From Xestospongia bergquistia (Eukaryota > Porifera > Demospongiae > Haplosclerida > Petrosiidae): a stretch of DNA of 64,000 nucleotides. The position numbers and the translations under genes were made by a program. Positions 32,695 through 44,100 of this stretch are shown here, piece after piece (within the stretch, counting starts at the first letter, position 1; every line of letters begins with the position of its first letter). Location of the stretch: assembly GCA_963965975.1 (NCBI GenBank), contig OZ014423.1:3162001-3226000 (forward strand), read 5' to 3'. The notes below the pieces were generated by a model. The model searched no databases. It was not told the DNA's origin and saw only the letters and a program-made list of their open reading frames with translations.

Positions 32695-35600
32695 CACTAA
32701 CTAAATAAACAGCTATTAACAGTTTAGTAAGTTAGTTTCCATTAACGCTCTAAAGTCTTTAAGTTAAAGACTTTAGAAGGGTTAGACTAATGAGAGAAGT
32801 TTATAAAGTAAACTGCTCAGTCTAAAGGACTTTGTGGCACTAACTAAATAAACAGCTATTAACAGTTTAGTAAGTTAGTTTGCATTAACGCTCTAAACTC
32901 TTTAAGTTAAAGACTTTAGAAGGTTTACACTAATGAGAGAAGTTTATAAAGTAAACTGCTCAGTCTAAAGGACTTTATGGCACTAACTAAATAAACAGCT
33001 ATTAACAGCTTAGTAAGTTAGTGTGCATTAACTCTCTAAAGTCTTTAATTTAAAGACTTTAGAAGGTTTAGACTACTGAGAGAAGTTTATAACGTAAACT
33101 GCTTAGTCTAAAGGACTTTACGGCACTAAATAAATGAACAGCTATTAACAGTTTAGTAACTTAATTTGCATTAACACTCTAAAGTCTTTAAGTTAAAGAC
33201 TTTACAAGGTTTAGACTATTGAGAGAAGTTTATAAAGTAAACTACACAGTCTAAAGGACTTTATGGCACTAACTAAATAAACAGCTATTAATATTTTAAT
33301 AAGTTAGTTTCCATTAACGCTCTAAAGTCTTTAAGTTAAAGACTTTAGAAGGTTTAGACTATTGAGAGAAGTTTATAAAGTAAACTGCTCAGTATAAAGG
33401 ACTTTATGGCACTAACTAAATAAACAGCTATTAACAGTTTAGTAAGTTAGTTTGCATTAACGCTCTAAAGTCTTTAAGTTAAAGACTTTAGAAGGTTTCG
33501 ACTATTGAGAGAAGTTTATAAAGTAAACTGCTCAGTCTAAAGGACTTCATGGCACTAACTAAATAAACAGCTATTAAAAATTTAGTAAGTTAGTTTGCAT
33601 TAACGCTCTAAAGTCTTTAAGTTAAAGACTTTAGAAGGTTTAGACCATTGAGAGAAGTTGATAAAGTAAACTGCTCAGTCTAAAGGACTTTATGGCACTA
33701 ACTAAATGAACAGCTATTAACAGTTTAGTAAGTTAGTTTGCATTAACGCTCTAAAGTCTTCAAGTTAAAGACTTTAGAAGGTTTAGACTAATGAGAGAAG
33801 TTTATAAAGTAAACTGCTCAGTCTAAAGGACTTTATGGCACTAACTAAATGAACAGCTATTAACAGTTTAGTAAGTTAGTTTGCATTAACGCTCTAAAGT
33901 CTTTAAGTTAAAGACTTTAGAAGGTTTAGACCAATAAGCGAAGTTTATAAAGTAAACTGCTCAGTCTAAAGGACAATATGGCACTAAATAAATAAACAGC
34001 TATTAACAGTTTAGTAAGTTAGTTTGCATTAACGCTCTAAAGTCTTTAAGTTAAAGACTTTAGAAGGTTTAGACTATTGAGAGAAGTTTATGAAGTAAAC
34101 TGCTCAGTCTAAAGGACTTTGTGGCACTAACTAAATAAACAGCTATTAACAGTTTAGTAAGTTAGTTTGCATTAACGCTCTAAAGTCTTTATGTTAAAGA
34201 CTTTAGAATGTTTAGACTATTGAGAGAAGTTTATAAAGGAAATAGCTCAGTCTAAAGGACTTTCTGGCGCTAACTAATGAAACAGCTATTAACAGTATAG
34301 TAAGTTAGTTTGCATTAACGCTCTAAAGTCTTTAAGTTAAAGACTTTAGAAGGTTTAGACTATTGAGAGAAGTTTATAAAGTAAACTCTGCAGTCTAAAG
34401 GACTTTATGCACTAACTAAATAAACAGCTATCCACATTTTTGTAAGTTAGTTTGCATTAACGCTCTAAAGTCTTTAAGTTAAAAACTTTAGAAGGTTTAG
34501 ACTATTGAGAGAAGCTTATAAAGTAAACTGCTCAGTCTAAAGGACTTTATGGAACTAACTAAAAAAACAGCTATTAACAGTTTAGTGAGTTAGCTTACAT
34601 TAACGCTCTAAAGTCTTTAAGTTAAAGACTTTAGAAGGTTTAGACTATTGAGAGAAGTTTATGAAGTAAACTGCGCAGTCTAAAGGACTTTATGGCACTA
34701 ACTAAATAAATAGTCTTTAAGTTCAAGACTTTAGAAGGTTTAGACTATTGTGTGAAGTGTATAAAGTAAACTGCTCAGTCTAAAGGACTTTACGGCGCTA
34801 ACTAATGAAACAGCTATTAACAGTTTATTAAGTTGGTTTGCATTAACGTTCTAAAGTCTGTAAGTTAAAGACTTTAGAAGGTTTAGACTATTGAGAGAAG
34901 TTTATAAAGTAAACTGCTCAGTCTAAAGGACTTTATGGCACTAACTAAATAAACAGCTGTTAGCAGTAGAGTAAGTTAGTTTGTATTAACGCTCTAAAGT
35001 CTTTAAGTTAAAAACATTAGAAGGTTTAGACTATTGAGAGAAGTTTATAAAGTAAACTGTTCAGTCTAAAGGACTTTGTGGCACTAACTAAACGAACAGC
35101 TGTTAACAGTTTAGTACGTTAGTTTGCATTAACGCTCTAAAATCATTAAGATAAAGACTTTAGAAGGTTTAGACTATGGAGAGAAGTTTATAAAGTAAAC
35201 TGCTCAGTCTAAAGGACTTTATGGCACTAACTAAATACAGCTATTAACAGTTTAGTAAGTCAGTTTGCATTTACGCTCTAAAGTCTTTAAGTTAAAGACT
35301 TTAGAAGGTTTAGACTACTGAGAGAAGTTTATAACGTAAACTGCTCCGTCTAAAGGACTTTATGGCACTAAATAAATGAACAGCTATTAACAGTTTAGTA
35401 AGTTAGTTTGCATTAATGCTCTAAAGTCTTTAAGTTAAAGACTTTACAAGGTTTAGACTATTGAGAGAAGTTTATAAAGTAAACTGTGCAGTCTAAAGGA
35501 CTTTATGGCACTAACTAAATAAACAGCTATTAATATTTTAATAAGATAGTTTCCATTAACGCTCTAAAGTTTTTAAGTTAAAGACTTTAGAAGGTTTAGA

Positions 35601-38600
35601 CTAATGAGAGAAGTTTATAATTTAAACTGCTCAGTCTAAAGGACATTATGGCACTAACTAAATGTACAGCTATTAACAGTTTAGTAAGTTAGTTTCCATT
35701 AACGCTCTAAAGTCTTTAAGTTAAACAATTTAGAAGGTTTAGACCAATGAGCGAAGTTTATAAAGTAAACTGCTCAGTCTAAAGGACACTATGGCACTAA
35801 TAAATAAACAGCTATTAACAGCTTAGTAAGTTAGTTTGCATTAACGCTCTAAACTCTTTAAGTTAAAGACTTTAGAAGGGTTAGACTATTGAGAGATGTT
35901 TATAAAGTCAACTGCTCAGTCTAAAGGACTTTCTGGCACTAACTAAATAAAGAGATATCAACAGTTTAGTACGTTAGTTGGCATTAACGCTCTAAAGTCT
36001 TTAAGGTAAAGACGTTAGAAGGTTTAGACTATTGAGTGAAGTTTATAACGTAAACTTCTCAGTCTAAAGGACTTTATGGCGCTAACTAATTAAACAGCTA
36101 TTAACAGTTTAGTAAGTTAGTTTGCATTAACGCTCTAAAGTCTTTAAGTTAAAGACTTTAGAAGGTTTAGACTATAGAGAGATGTTTATAAAGAAAACTG
36201 CTCAGTCTAAAGGACTTTATGGCACTAACTAAATAAAAAGCTATTAACAGTTTAGTAAGTTAGTTTGCATTAACGCTTAAAGTCTTTAAGTTAAAGACTT
36301 TAGAAGGTTTAGACTATTGAGAGAAGTTTATAAAGTAAACTGCTCAGTCTAAAGGACTTTATGGAACTAACTAAATAAACATCTATTAAAAGTTTCGTAA
36401 GTTAGTTTACATTAACGCTCTAAAGTCTTTAAGTTAAAGACTTTAGAAGGTTTAGACTATTGAGAGAAGTTTATAAAGTAAACTGCTCATTCTAAAGGAC
36501 TTTATGGCACTAACTAAATAAAGAGATATTAACAGTTTAGTAAGTTAGTTTGCATTAACGCTCTAAAGTCTTTAAGGTAAAGACTTAGAAAGTTTAGACT
36601 ATTGAGTGAAGTTTATAAAGTAAACTGCTCAGTCTAAAGGACTTTATGGCGCTAAATAATTAAACAGCTATTAACAGTTTAGTAAGTTAGTTTGCATTAA
36701 CACTCTAAAGTCTTTAAGTTAAAGACTTTAGAATGTTTAGACTATTGAGTGAAGTTTATAAAGTAAACTGCTCAGTCTAAAGGACTTTATGACACTAACT
36801 AAATAAAGAGCTATTAACAGTTTATTAAGTTAGTTTGCATTAACGCTCTAAAGTCTTCAAGTCAAAGACTTTAGAAAATTTAGACTATTGAGAGAAGTTT
36901 ATAAAGTAAACAGCTCAGTCTAAAGGACTTTATGGCACTAACTAAATAAAGACCTATTAAGAGTTTAGTAAGTTAGTTTGCATTAACGCTCTAAAGTCTT
37001 TTAGTTAAAGACTTTAGAAGGTTTAGACTATTGAGAGAAGTTTATAAAATAAAAAGCTCAGTCTAAAGGACTTTATGGCACTAACTAAATAAACATCTAT
37101 TAAAAGTTTAGTAAGTTAGTTTGCATTAACGCTCCAAAGTCTTTAAGTTAAAGACTTTCGAAAGTTTAGACTATTGAGAGAAGTTTATAAAGTAAACTAC
37201 TCAGTCTAAAGGACTTTATGGCACTAACTAAATAAACAGCCATTAACAGTTTAGTAAGTTAGTTTGCATTAACGCTCTAAAGTCTTTAATTTAAAGACTT
37301 TTGAAGGTTTACACTATTGAGTGAACTTTATAAAGTAAACTGCTCAGTCTAAAGGACTTTATGGCGCTAAATAATTAAACAGTTATTAACAGTTTAGTAA
37401 GTTAGTTTGCATTAACGCTCTAAAGTCTTTAAGTTAAAGACTTTAGAAGGGTTAGACTATTGAGAGAAGTTTATAAAGTAAACTGCTCAGTCTAAAGGAC
37501 TTGATGGCACTAACTTAATGAACAGCTATTAACAGTTTAGTAAGTTAATTTGCATTGACGCTCTAAAGTCTTTATCTTAAAGACTTTAGAAGGTTTAGAC
37601 TATTGAGAGAAGATTATAAAGTAAACTGCTCAGTCTAAAGGACTTTATGGCACTAACTATATAAAGAGATATTACCAGTTTAGTAAGTTAGTTTGCATTA
37701 ACGCTCTAAAGTCTTTAAGGTAAAGACTTTAGGAAGTTTAGACTATTGAGTGAAGTTTATAAAGTAAACTGCTCAGTCTAAAGGACTTTATGGCGCTAAA
37801 TAATTAAACGGCTATTAACAGTTTGGTAAGTTAGTTTGCATTAACGCTCTAAAGTCCTTAAGATAAAGACTTTAGCAGGTTTAGACTGTTGAGAGAAGTT
37901 TATAAAGTAAACTGCTCAGTCTAAAGGACTTTATGGCACTAACTAAATAAACAGCTATTAACAGTTTAGTAAGTTAGTTTGCGTTAACGCTCTATAGTCT
38001 TTAAGTTAAAGACTTTAGAAGGTTTAGACTATTACGTAAAGTTTATAAAGTAAACTGCTCAGTCTAAAGGACTTTATGGCGCTAAATAATTAAACAGTTA
38101 TTAACAGTTTAGTAAGTTAGTTTGCATTAACGCTCTAAAGTCTTTAAGTTAAAGACTTTAGAAGGTTTAGACTATTGAAAGAAGTTTATAAAATAAAACG
38201 TTCAGTCTAAAGGACTTTATGGCACTAACTAAATAAACATCTATTAAAAGTTTAGTAAGTTAGTTTGCATTAACGCTCCAAAGTCTTTAAGTTAAAGACT
38301 TTCGAAAGTTTAGACTATTGAGAGAAGTTTATAAAGTAAACTGCTCAGTCTAAAGGACTTTATGGCACTAACTAAATAAACAGCCATAAACAGTTTAGTA
38401 AGTTAGTTTGCATTAACGCTCTAAAGTCTTTAAGTTAAAGACTTTAGAAGGTTGAGCCTATTGAGAGAAGTTTATAAAGTAAACTGCTCAGTCTAAAGGA
38501 CTTTATGGCACTAACTAAATAAACAGCTATTAACAGTTTAGTAAGTTAGTTTCCATTAACGCTCTAAAGTCTTTAAGTTAAAGACTTTAAAAGGTTTAGA

Positions 38601-41552
38601 CTAATGAGAGAAGTTTATAAAGTAAACTGCTCAGTCTAAAGGACTTTATGGCACTAACTAAATAAACAGCTATTAACAGTTTAGTAAGTTATGTTGCATT
38701 AACACTCTAAAGTCTTTAAGTTAAAGACTTTAGAAGGTTTAGACTATTGAGAGAAGTTTATAAAGTAAACTACTCAGTCTAAAGGACTTTATGGCACTAA
38801 CTAAATAAACAGCTATTAACAGTTTAGTAAGTTAGTTTGCATTAACACTCTAAAGTCTTTAAGTTAAAGACTTTAGAAGGTTTAGACTATTGAGAGAAGT
38901 TTATAAAGTAAACCGCTCAGTCTAAAGGATTTTATAGCACTAACTAAATAAAGACCTATTAACAGTTTAGTAAGTTAGTTTGCATTGACGCTCTAAAGTC
39001 TTTCAGATAAAGACTTTAGAAGGTTTAGACTATTGGGAGAAGTTGATAAAGTAAACTGCTCAGTCTAAAGGACTTTATGGCACTAACTAAATAAAGAGAT
39101 ATTAACAGTTTAGTAAGTTAGTTTGCATTAACGCTCTAAAGTCTTTAAGGTAAAGACTTTAGAAGGTTTAGACTATTGAGTGAAGTTTATCAAGGAAACT
39201 GTTCAGTCTAAAGGACATTATGGCGCTAAATAATTAAACAGCTATTAACGTTTTAGTAAGTTTTTTTGCATTAACGCTATAAAGTCTTTAAGTTAAAGAC
39301 TTTAGAAGGTTTAGACTATTGAGAGAAGTTTATAAAGTAAACTGCTCAGTGTAAAGGACTTTATGGCACTAAATAAATAAAGAGATATTAACAGTTTAGT
39401 AAGTTAGTTTGCGATAACGCTCTAAAGACTTTAAGGTAAAGAGTTTAGAAGGTTTAGACTATTGAGTGAAGCTTATAAAGTAACCTGCTCAGTCTAAAGA
39501 ACTTTATGGCGCTAACTAATTATACAGCTATTAACAGTTTAGTAAGTTAGTTTGCATTAACGCTCTAAAGTCTTTAAGTTAAAGACTTTAGAAGGTTTAG
39601 AGTAATTAGAGAAGTTTATAAAGTAAACAGCTCAGTTTAAAGGACTTTTTGGCACTTTCTAAATAAACAGCTATCAACAGTTTAGTAAGTTAGTTTGCAT
39701 TAACGCTCTAAAGTCTTTAAGTTAAAGACTTTATAAGTTTTAGACTATTGAGAGAAGTTTATAAAGTAGACTGCTCAGTCTAAAGGACTTTATGGCACTA
39801 ACTAAATAAAGAGCTATAACAGTTTAGTAAGTTAGTTTGCATTAACGCTCTAAAGTCTTTAAGTTAAAGACTTTAGAAGGTTTAGACTATTGAGAGAATT
39901 TATAAATAAACTGCTCTGTCTAAAGGACGTTATGGCACTAACTAAATAAAGAGATATTAACAGTTTAGTAAGTTAGTTTGCATTAACGCTCTAAAGTCTT
40001 TAAGGCAAAGACTTTAGAAGGTTTAGACTATTGAGTGAAGTTTATAAAGTAAACTGCTCAGTCTAAAGGATTTTATGGCACTAACTAATTAAACAGCTAT
40101 TAACAGTTTAGTAAATTACTTTGCATTAAAGCTCTAAAGTCTTTAAGTTAAAGACTTTAGAAGGTTTAGACTATTGAGAGAAGTTTATAAAGTAAACTGC
40201 TCAGTCTAAAGGTCCTTATGGCACTAACTAAATAAACAGGTATTAACAGTTTAGTAAGTTAGTTTGCATTAACGCTCTAAACTCTTTAAGTTAAAGACTT
40301 TAGAAGGTTTAGACTATTGAGAGAAGTTTATTAAGTAAACTGCTCAGTCTAAAGGACATTATGGCACTAACTAAGTAAAGAGCTATAAACAGTTTAGTAA
40401 GTTAGTTTGCATTAACGCTCTAAAGTCTTTAAGTTAAAGACTTTAGAAGGTTTAGACTATTGAGTGAAGTTTATAAAGTAAACTGCTCAGTCTAAAGGAC
40501 TTTATGGCGCTAACTAATTAAACATCTATTAACAGTTTAGTAAGTTAGTTTGCATTAACGCTCTAAAGTCTTTAAGTTAAAGACTTTAGAAGGTTTAGAC
40601 TATTGAGAGAAGTTTATAAAGTAAACTGCTCAGTCTAAAGGACTTTATGGCACTAACTAAATAAAAAGCTATTAACAGTTTAGTAAGTTAGTTTCCATTA
40701 ACGCTCTAAAGTCTTTAAGTTAAAGTCTTTAGAAGGTTTAGACTATTGAGTGAAGTTTATAAAGTAAACTGCTCAGTCTAAAGGACTTTATGGCGCTAAA
40801 TAATTAAACAGCTATTAAAATTTTAGTAAGTTAGTTTGCATTAACGCTCTAAAGTCTTTAAGTTAAAGACTTTAGAAGGTTTAGACTATTGAGTGAAGTT
40901 TATAAAGTAAACTGCTCAGTCTAAAGGACTTTATGGCGCTAACTAATTAAACAGCTATTAACAGTTTAGTAAGTTAGTTTGCATTAACGCTCTAAAGTCT
41001 TTAAGTTAAAGACTTTAGAAGGTTTAGACTATTGAGAGAAGTTTATAAAGTAAACTGCGCAGTCTAAAGGACGTTATGGCAGTAACTAAATAAACAGCTA
41101 TTAACAGTTTAGTAAGTTAGTTTGCGTTAACGCTCTAAAGTCTTTAAGTTAAAGACTTTCAAAAGGTTTAGACTATTGAGAGAAGTTTATAAAGTAAACT
41201 GCTCAGTCTAAAGGACTTTATGGCACTAACTAAATGAACTGCAATTAACAGTTTAGTAAGTTAGTTTGCATTAATGCTCTAAAGTCTTTAAGGTAAAGAG
41301 TTTAGAAAAAAGTAAACAGCTCAATCTAAAGGACTTTATGGGACTAACTAAGTACACAGTTATTAAGAGTTAAGTAAGTTAGTTTGCATTAACGCTCTAA
41401 AGTCTTTAAGTTAAAGACTTTAGAAGGTTTAGACTATGGAGAGCAGTTTATAAAGTAAACTGCTCAGTCTAAAGGACTTTATGGCACTAAATAAGTAAAC
41501 AGCTGTTAACAGTTTAGTAAGTTAGTTTGCATTAACGCTCTAAAGTCTTTAA
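32695..41552 (+). repeat. 143-bp satellite array, left segment (about 62 monomers)
   Basis: A head-to-tail array of a monomer that can be phased from CACTAACTAAATAAACAGCT to CTAAAGGACTTTATGG; consecutive copies at 44,607 and 44,750 give 143 bp. All copies have the same orientation. Each monomer contains three inverted-repeat modules: CTAACTAAATAAAC paired with GTTTAGTAAGTTAG (12 of 14 pairs); a perfect TCTAAAGTCTTTAA/G/TTAAAGACTTTAGA hairpin; and nested TTTAGACT/AGTCTAAA with AGTTTA/TAAACT inside. Copies differ by scattered substitutions and small indels; one shortened copy lies near 34,690-34,725. There are no open frames and no transcription signal. Confidence 0.98.
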
Positions 41553-41608
41553 CCCTTAGAGACCGACGCCCATTATAATTAAATTTTAAATTAATTTGCA
41601 TTGGGGAG

Positions 41609-41616
41609 TCACGTGA
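41609..41616. promoter_or_regulatory. Single TCACGTGA palindrome at the piggyBac left end
   Basis: GTCACGTGA near the left end (41,608-41,616) resembles the arms of the right-end palindromes without the 6-bp core. It is the only such site I see on the left, so the two ends are asymmetric. Confidence 0.45.
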
Positions 41617-42037
41617 ACACATTTTAAAAACCGCGACGTTTCTTAGTTAGCAGACTTGCTGTTCTAGTTTTTTTTCGTCTCTTGTACTTTTATTAAGCGC
41701 TTTCTGAGTGCACTAAAGGTTGCTTCTTGTCTTGAAGATTGTAATTAATCGTATAACGAAGACTCGCGTTTATGCAGGAGTTCTACGCATACGGTGAAAG
41801 ACTCGGCCTATTGGCCCTGTGTAAAAGGTGAGATAAGAGTGACAAGTAACTCACTGTATAGTATTTTATAGTATATACTTATATCTTAGATAGCGTTTAG
41901 AAAGTTTGTAATATATGTTAGCCCTAATAGTCATGTTCCTGACTAATGGTAAATATGATAGCAATATTATGTTATGTGATGTGTACATATAGCAAGTACG
42001 TTAACAGTAGGAGTTAACAATCTCATAGTGATCCTAG

Positions 42038-43903
42038 TTATTTGTATCTTTTTTGAGTATGATAGCTTTTGAAGCATTCATCTGGGCATAGAGCTGGGTT
42101 GTCAGTACATGTCGAACAAACATACAAGGTTAAATGCCTTTCACCATTTTCTGAACGATCACTGCATACAACACAGTCTCTTCTTTTTTGCTGCTTTTCT
42201 AGGAAATGAGGCTGTCCACTTAGTCGGTCAATGTTGGATGATGCAGTTGAAACTGGTCTTGATGTCTGGACTGAATCTACTAACTGAGTAATCAGTTCTC
42301 TTCGAAAAGCAAGGTGTGTCACATTGTTACCAGTGTCAGCCTGTGTTTTTTTGTGAATTATATAAGCATTGACAACAATCATCTCAACAATCCAGAAAAA
42401 AACTTTCCGCCACCACTTTATAGATTTATGAAGGAAACTATAGTAGCTCATCATTTGATCAAGCTTGTCGACACCTAACATGAAATTGTTATAGTCTATG
42501 ATAACATCAGGTTTACGTTTGCTTGGTTCATTAGGCCTATTGGGAAAATTATGACAAACATAAGTAAACCTGTTGCTAAAAAAATGTATTTACCTTTTGG
42601 ATTTAACATCACTTGTACCATTAGAGTGCTTTGTTGACAGCATTATGATTTTTCTTTTATCTGTCCATGATAATACCATTTTTTTGCCACTTCTATATGC
42701 TTTCACAGTTCCTTTTTTTAGTTTTGTTTTCTCTTTTAATGCCTTAGGTAGACCTTTCTTGTTTGCAATGATAGTACCAGTGACATTAAAGCCAATTCGA
42801 TCTAACTCATCAGCTAAAGGTATACTAGTGTAGAACCTATCAGTGTACAAGTCATATTGTTTGTTTTTCAGATAGTCACAAAGTGTTAGAACTACCTTGC
42901 ATGTATGAGATAAGTCTGGTCTCTCAATAAGACAAGTATCTTTACCATAATATATAAGTAGGTTGTGCATATATCCAGACTTGCTGTCAGACAATACATA
43001 AGCTTTTATACCCCATGGGTTAGGTTTTCCTTTTATGTATTGCCTGAAGCTAACTCTACCTCGAAAGGTGATTATTGCTTCATCAACAGCTACTTGTTTG
43101 TCTGGTATATAATTACCTTTTATTATGGGTAATAGCAAATTGATGAATGGTTGTATCTTCCTTTGTCTAGGTATTGCATCAATTTCACCTACATGAAGCA
43201 TTCCAAAGATTTGGAGAAAACGGTCTCGTGACATAATTTGGCGAAAGAAAGAAATATTACATGTAGCACAAGTAGACCAATAGTCACGGATGCGCTCTAA
43301 CTGTATTATTCCCATATTGAGTATCACCCCAATGAAAGCTTTCATTTCCTCAATTGTAACTGCTTTCCAGTTACTATAAACAGAACGTCTTCCTTTGTGT
43401 TTTTGTTGCTTGTGCATAGCATATTCATTGGTTTTGTCGACTAGATATTGCCTTACAGCAGAAGTAAAAAAGAGATTAAGACATTGTATCGGTGATAACC
43501 TGTCAGTAAGATTAGCTGTAGGACCTGGTGTTTCATTGAATGGTAGTTGTACTGGTGGAATGTCAGTGTCTGTGTCTATTAATTATAGATATTAAAAAAA
43601 TTGTAAAAAATTTGTACCTTTTATTTCTTTCCAATTATAACATGATTCTTTCTGACATCTAGTATTCTCACTATATCCTCCTCCCCTCCTTCTCCCTCTA
43701 CCTACTCCTCTACTTTGTCCCCTTCCTATTCCTGTAGTCACAGCAGGCACAGCTTCATCTTGATCAATGTCTTCACTTGACTCATCACTACAGTCATTGC
43801 TACTCTCACTACTCACATCTTCCTCTTCCATATCATCATATTCTTCATCACTTACATCTGTATCTATCTCTGACAATCTGTCTATCACTTCCTGAGCATT
43901 CAT
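42038..43903 (-). CDS. piggyBac transposase, three exons, apparently intact
   Basis: This is a DDD transposase that excises and inserts the element at TTAA. Exon 1 is 43,903-43,618 (ATG; acidic Ser/Asp/Glu-rich start, then an RGRGQSRG-like basic patch), exon 2 is 43,575-42,594, and exon 3 is 42,536-42,038 (TAA). Introns of 42 and 57 bp have GT-AG ends (GTACAA/AATAG and GTAAAT/AATAG), and both junctions keep the frame, giving 588 residues, the usual family length. Catalytic Asp by my count: D260 in VAVDEAIITFRGR, D341 in LYTDRFYTS, D446 in GVDKLDQMMSYY, spaced as in known piggyBac transposases. The last about 48 residues form a Cys-rich zinc-binding domain (CVVCSDR, YVCSTC, LCPDECFKSYH), the C-terminal CRD. 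No internal stop or frameshift was found. Alternative: a non-spliced reading would truncate the protein after exon 1, which the conserved domains argue against. Confidence 0.93.
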
Positions 43904-43981
43904 TTTACTTTATTAATTGTATAAACAAATAAAAAATTAAACGATGCGCTATAATAACTGTGGTATTACAATTAACACCTG

Positions 43982-44084
43982 GTCACGAATATGTGACTCC
44001 CGGTTTTTATTTACATTTATCAGCTGTCACAATATTGTGACTTCCGTGTTTTTGACGTAATAATTGCTGTCACGAATTCGTGAC
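43982..44084. promoter_or_regulatory. Three 16-bp palindromes, GTCAC-N6-GTGAC, at the piggyBac right end
   Basis: GTCACGAATATGTGAC (43,982-43,997), GTCACAATATTGTGAC (44,026-44,041) and GTCACGAATTCGTGAC (44,069-44,084) have constant outer arms, an AT-rich 6-bp core and start-to-start spacings of 44 and 43 bp. Each is followed by a TCCGG-like trinucleotide-variant tail. The set lies between the transposase start (43,903) and the right terminal repeat. Likely roles are transposase-binding subterminal repeats or promoter elements; this is inference. Confidence 0.75.
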
Positions 44085-44100
44085 ATCCGGTCTCTAAGGG

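Larger units (their letters stand above)
41553..44100 (-). mobile_element. Full-length piggyBac transposon, 2,548 bp
   Basis: TTAA is duplicated at both borders (41,549-41,552 and 44,101-44,104), and the ends are perfect 13-bp inverted repeats, CCCTTAGAGACCG. The element interrupts a satellite monomer precisely: the hairpin half ending in CTTTAA before it and GTTAAAGACTTTAG after it rejoin to the consensus when the element and one TTAA are removed. Inside is a single minus-strand transposase gene with an open, spliceable reading frame. Three 16-bp palindromes lie next to the right (transposase 5') end. Intact ends and coding sequence suggest a recent, possibly active insertion. Confidence 0.96.

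Noticed and set aside
42109-42833. Plus-strand frames within the piggyBac
   Set aside because: They are antisense to the conserved transposase exons and have no motif.
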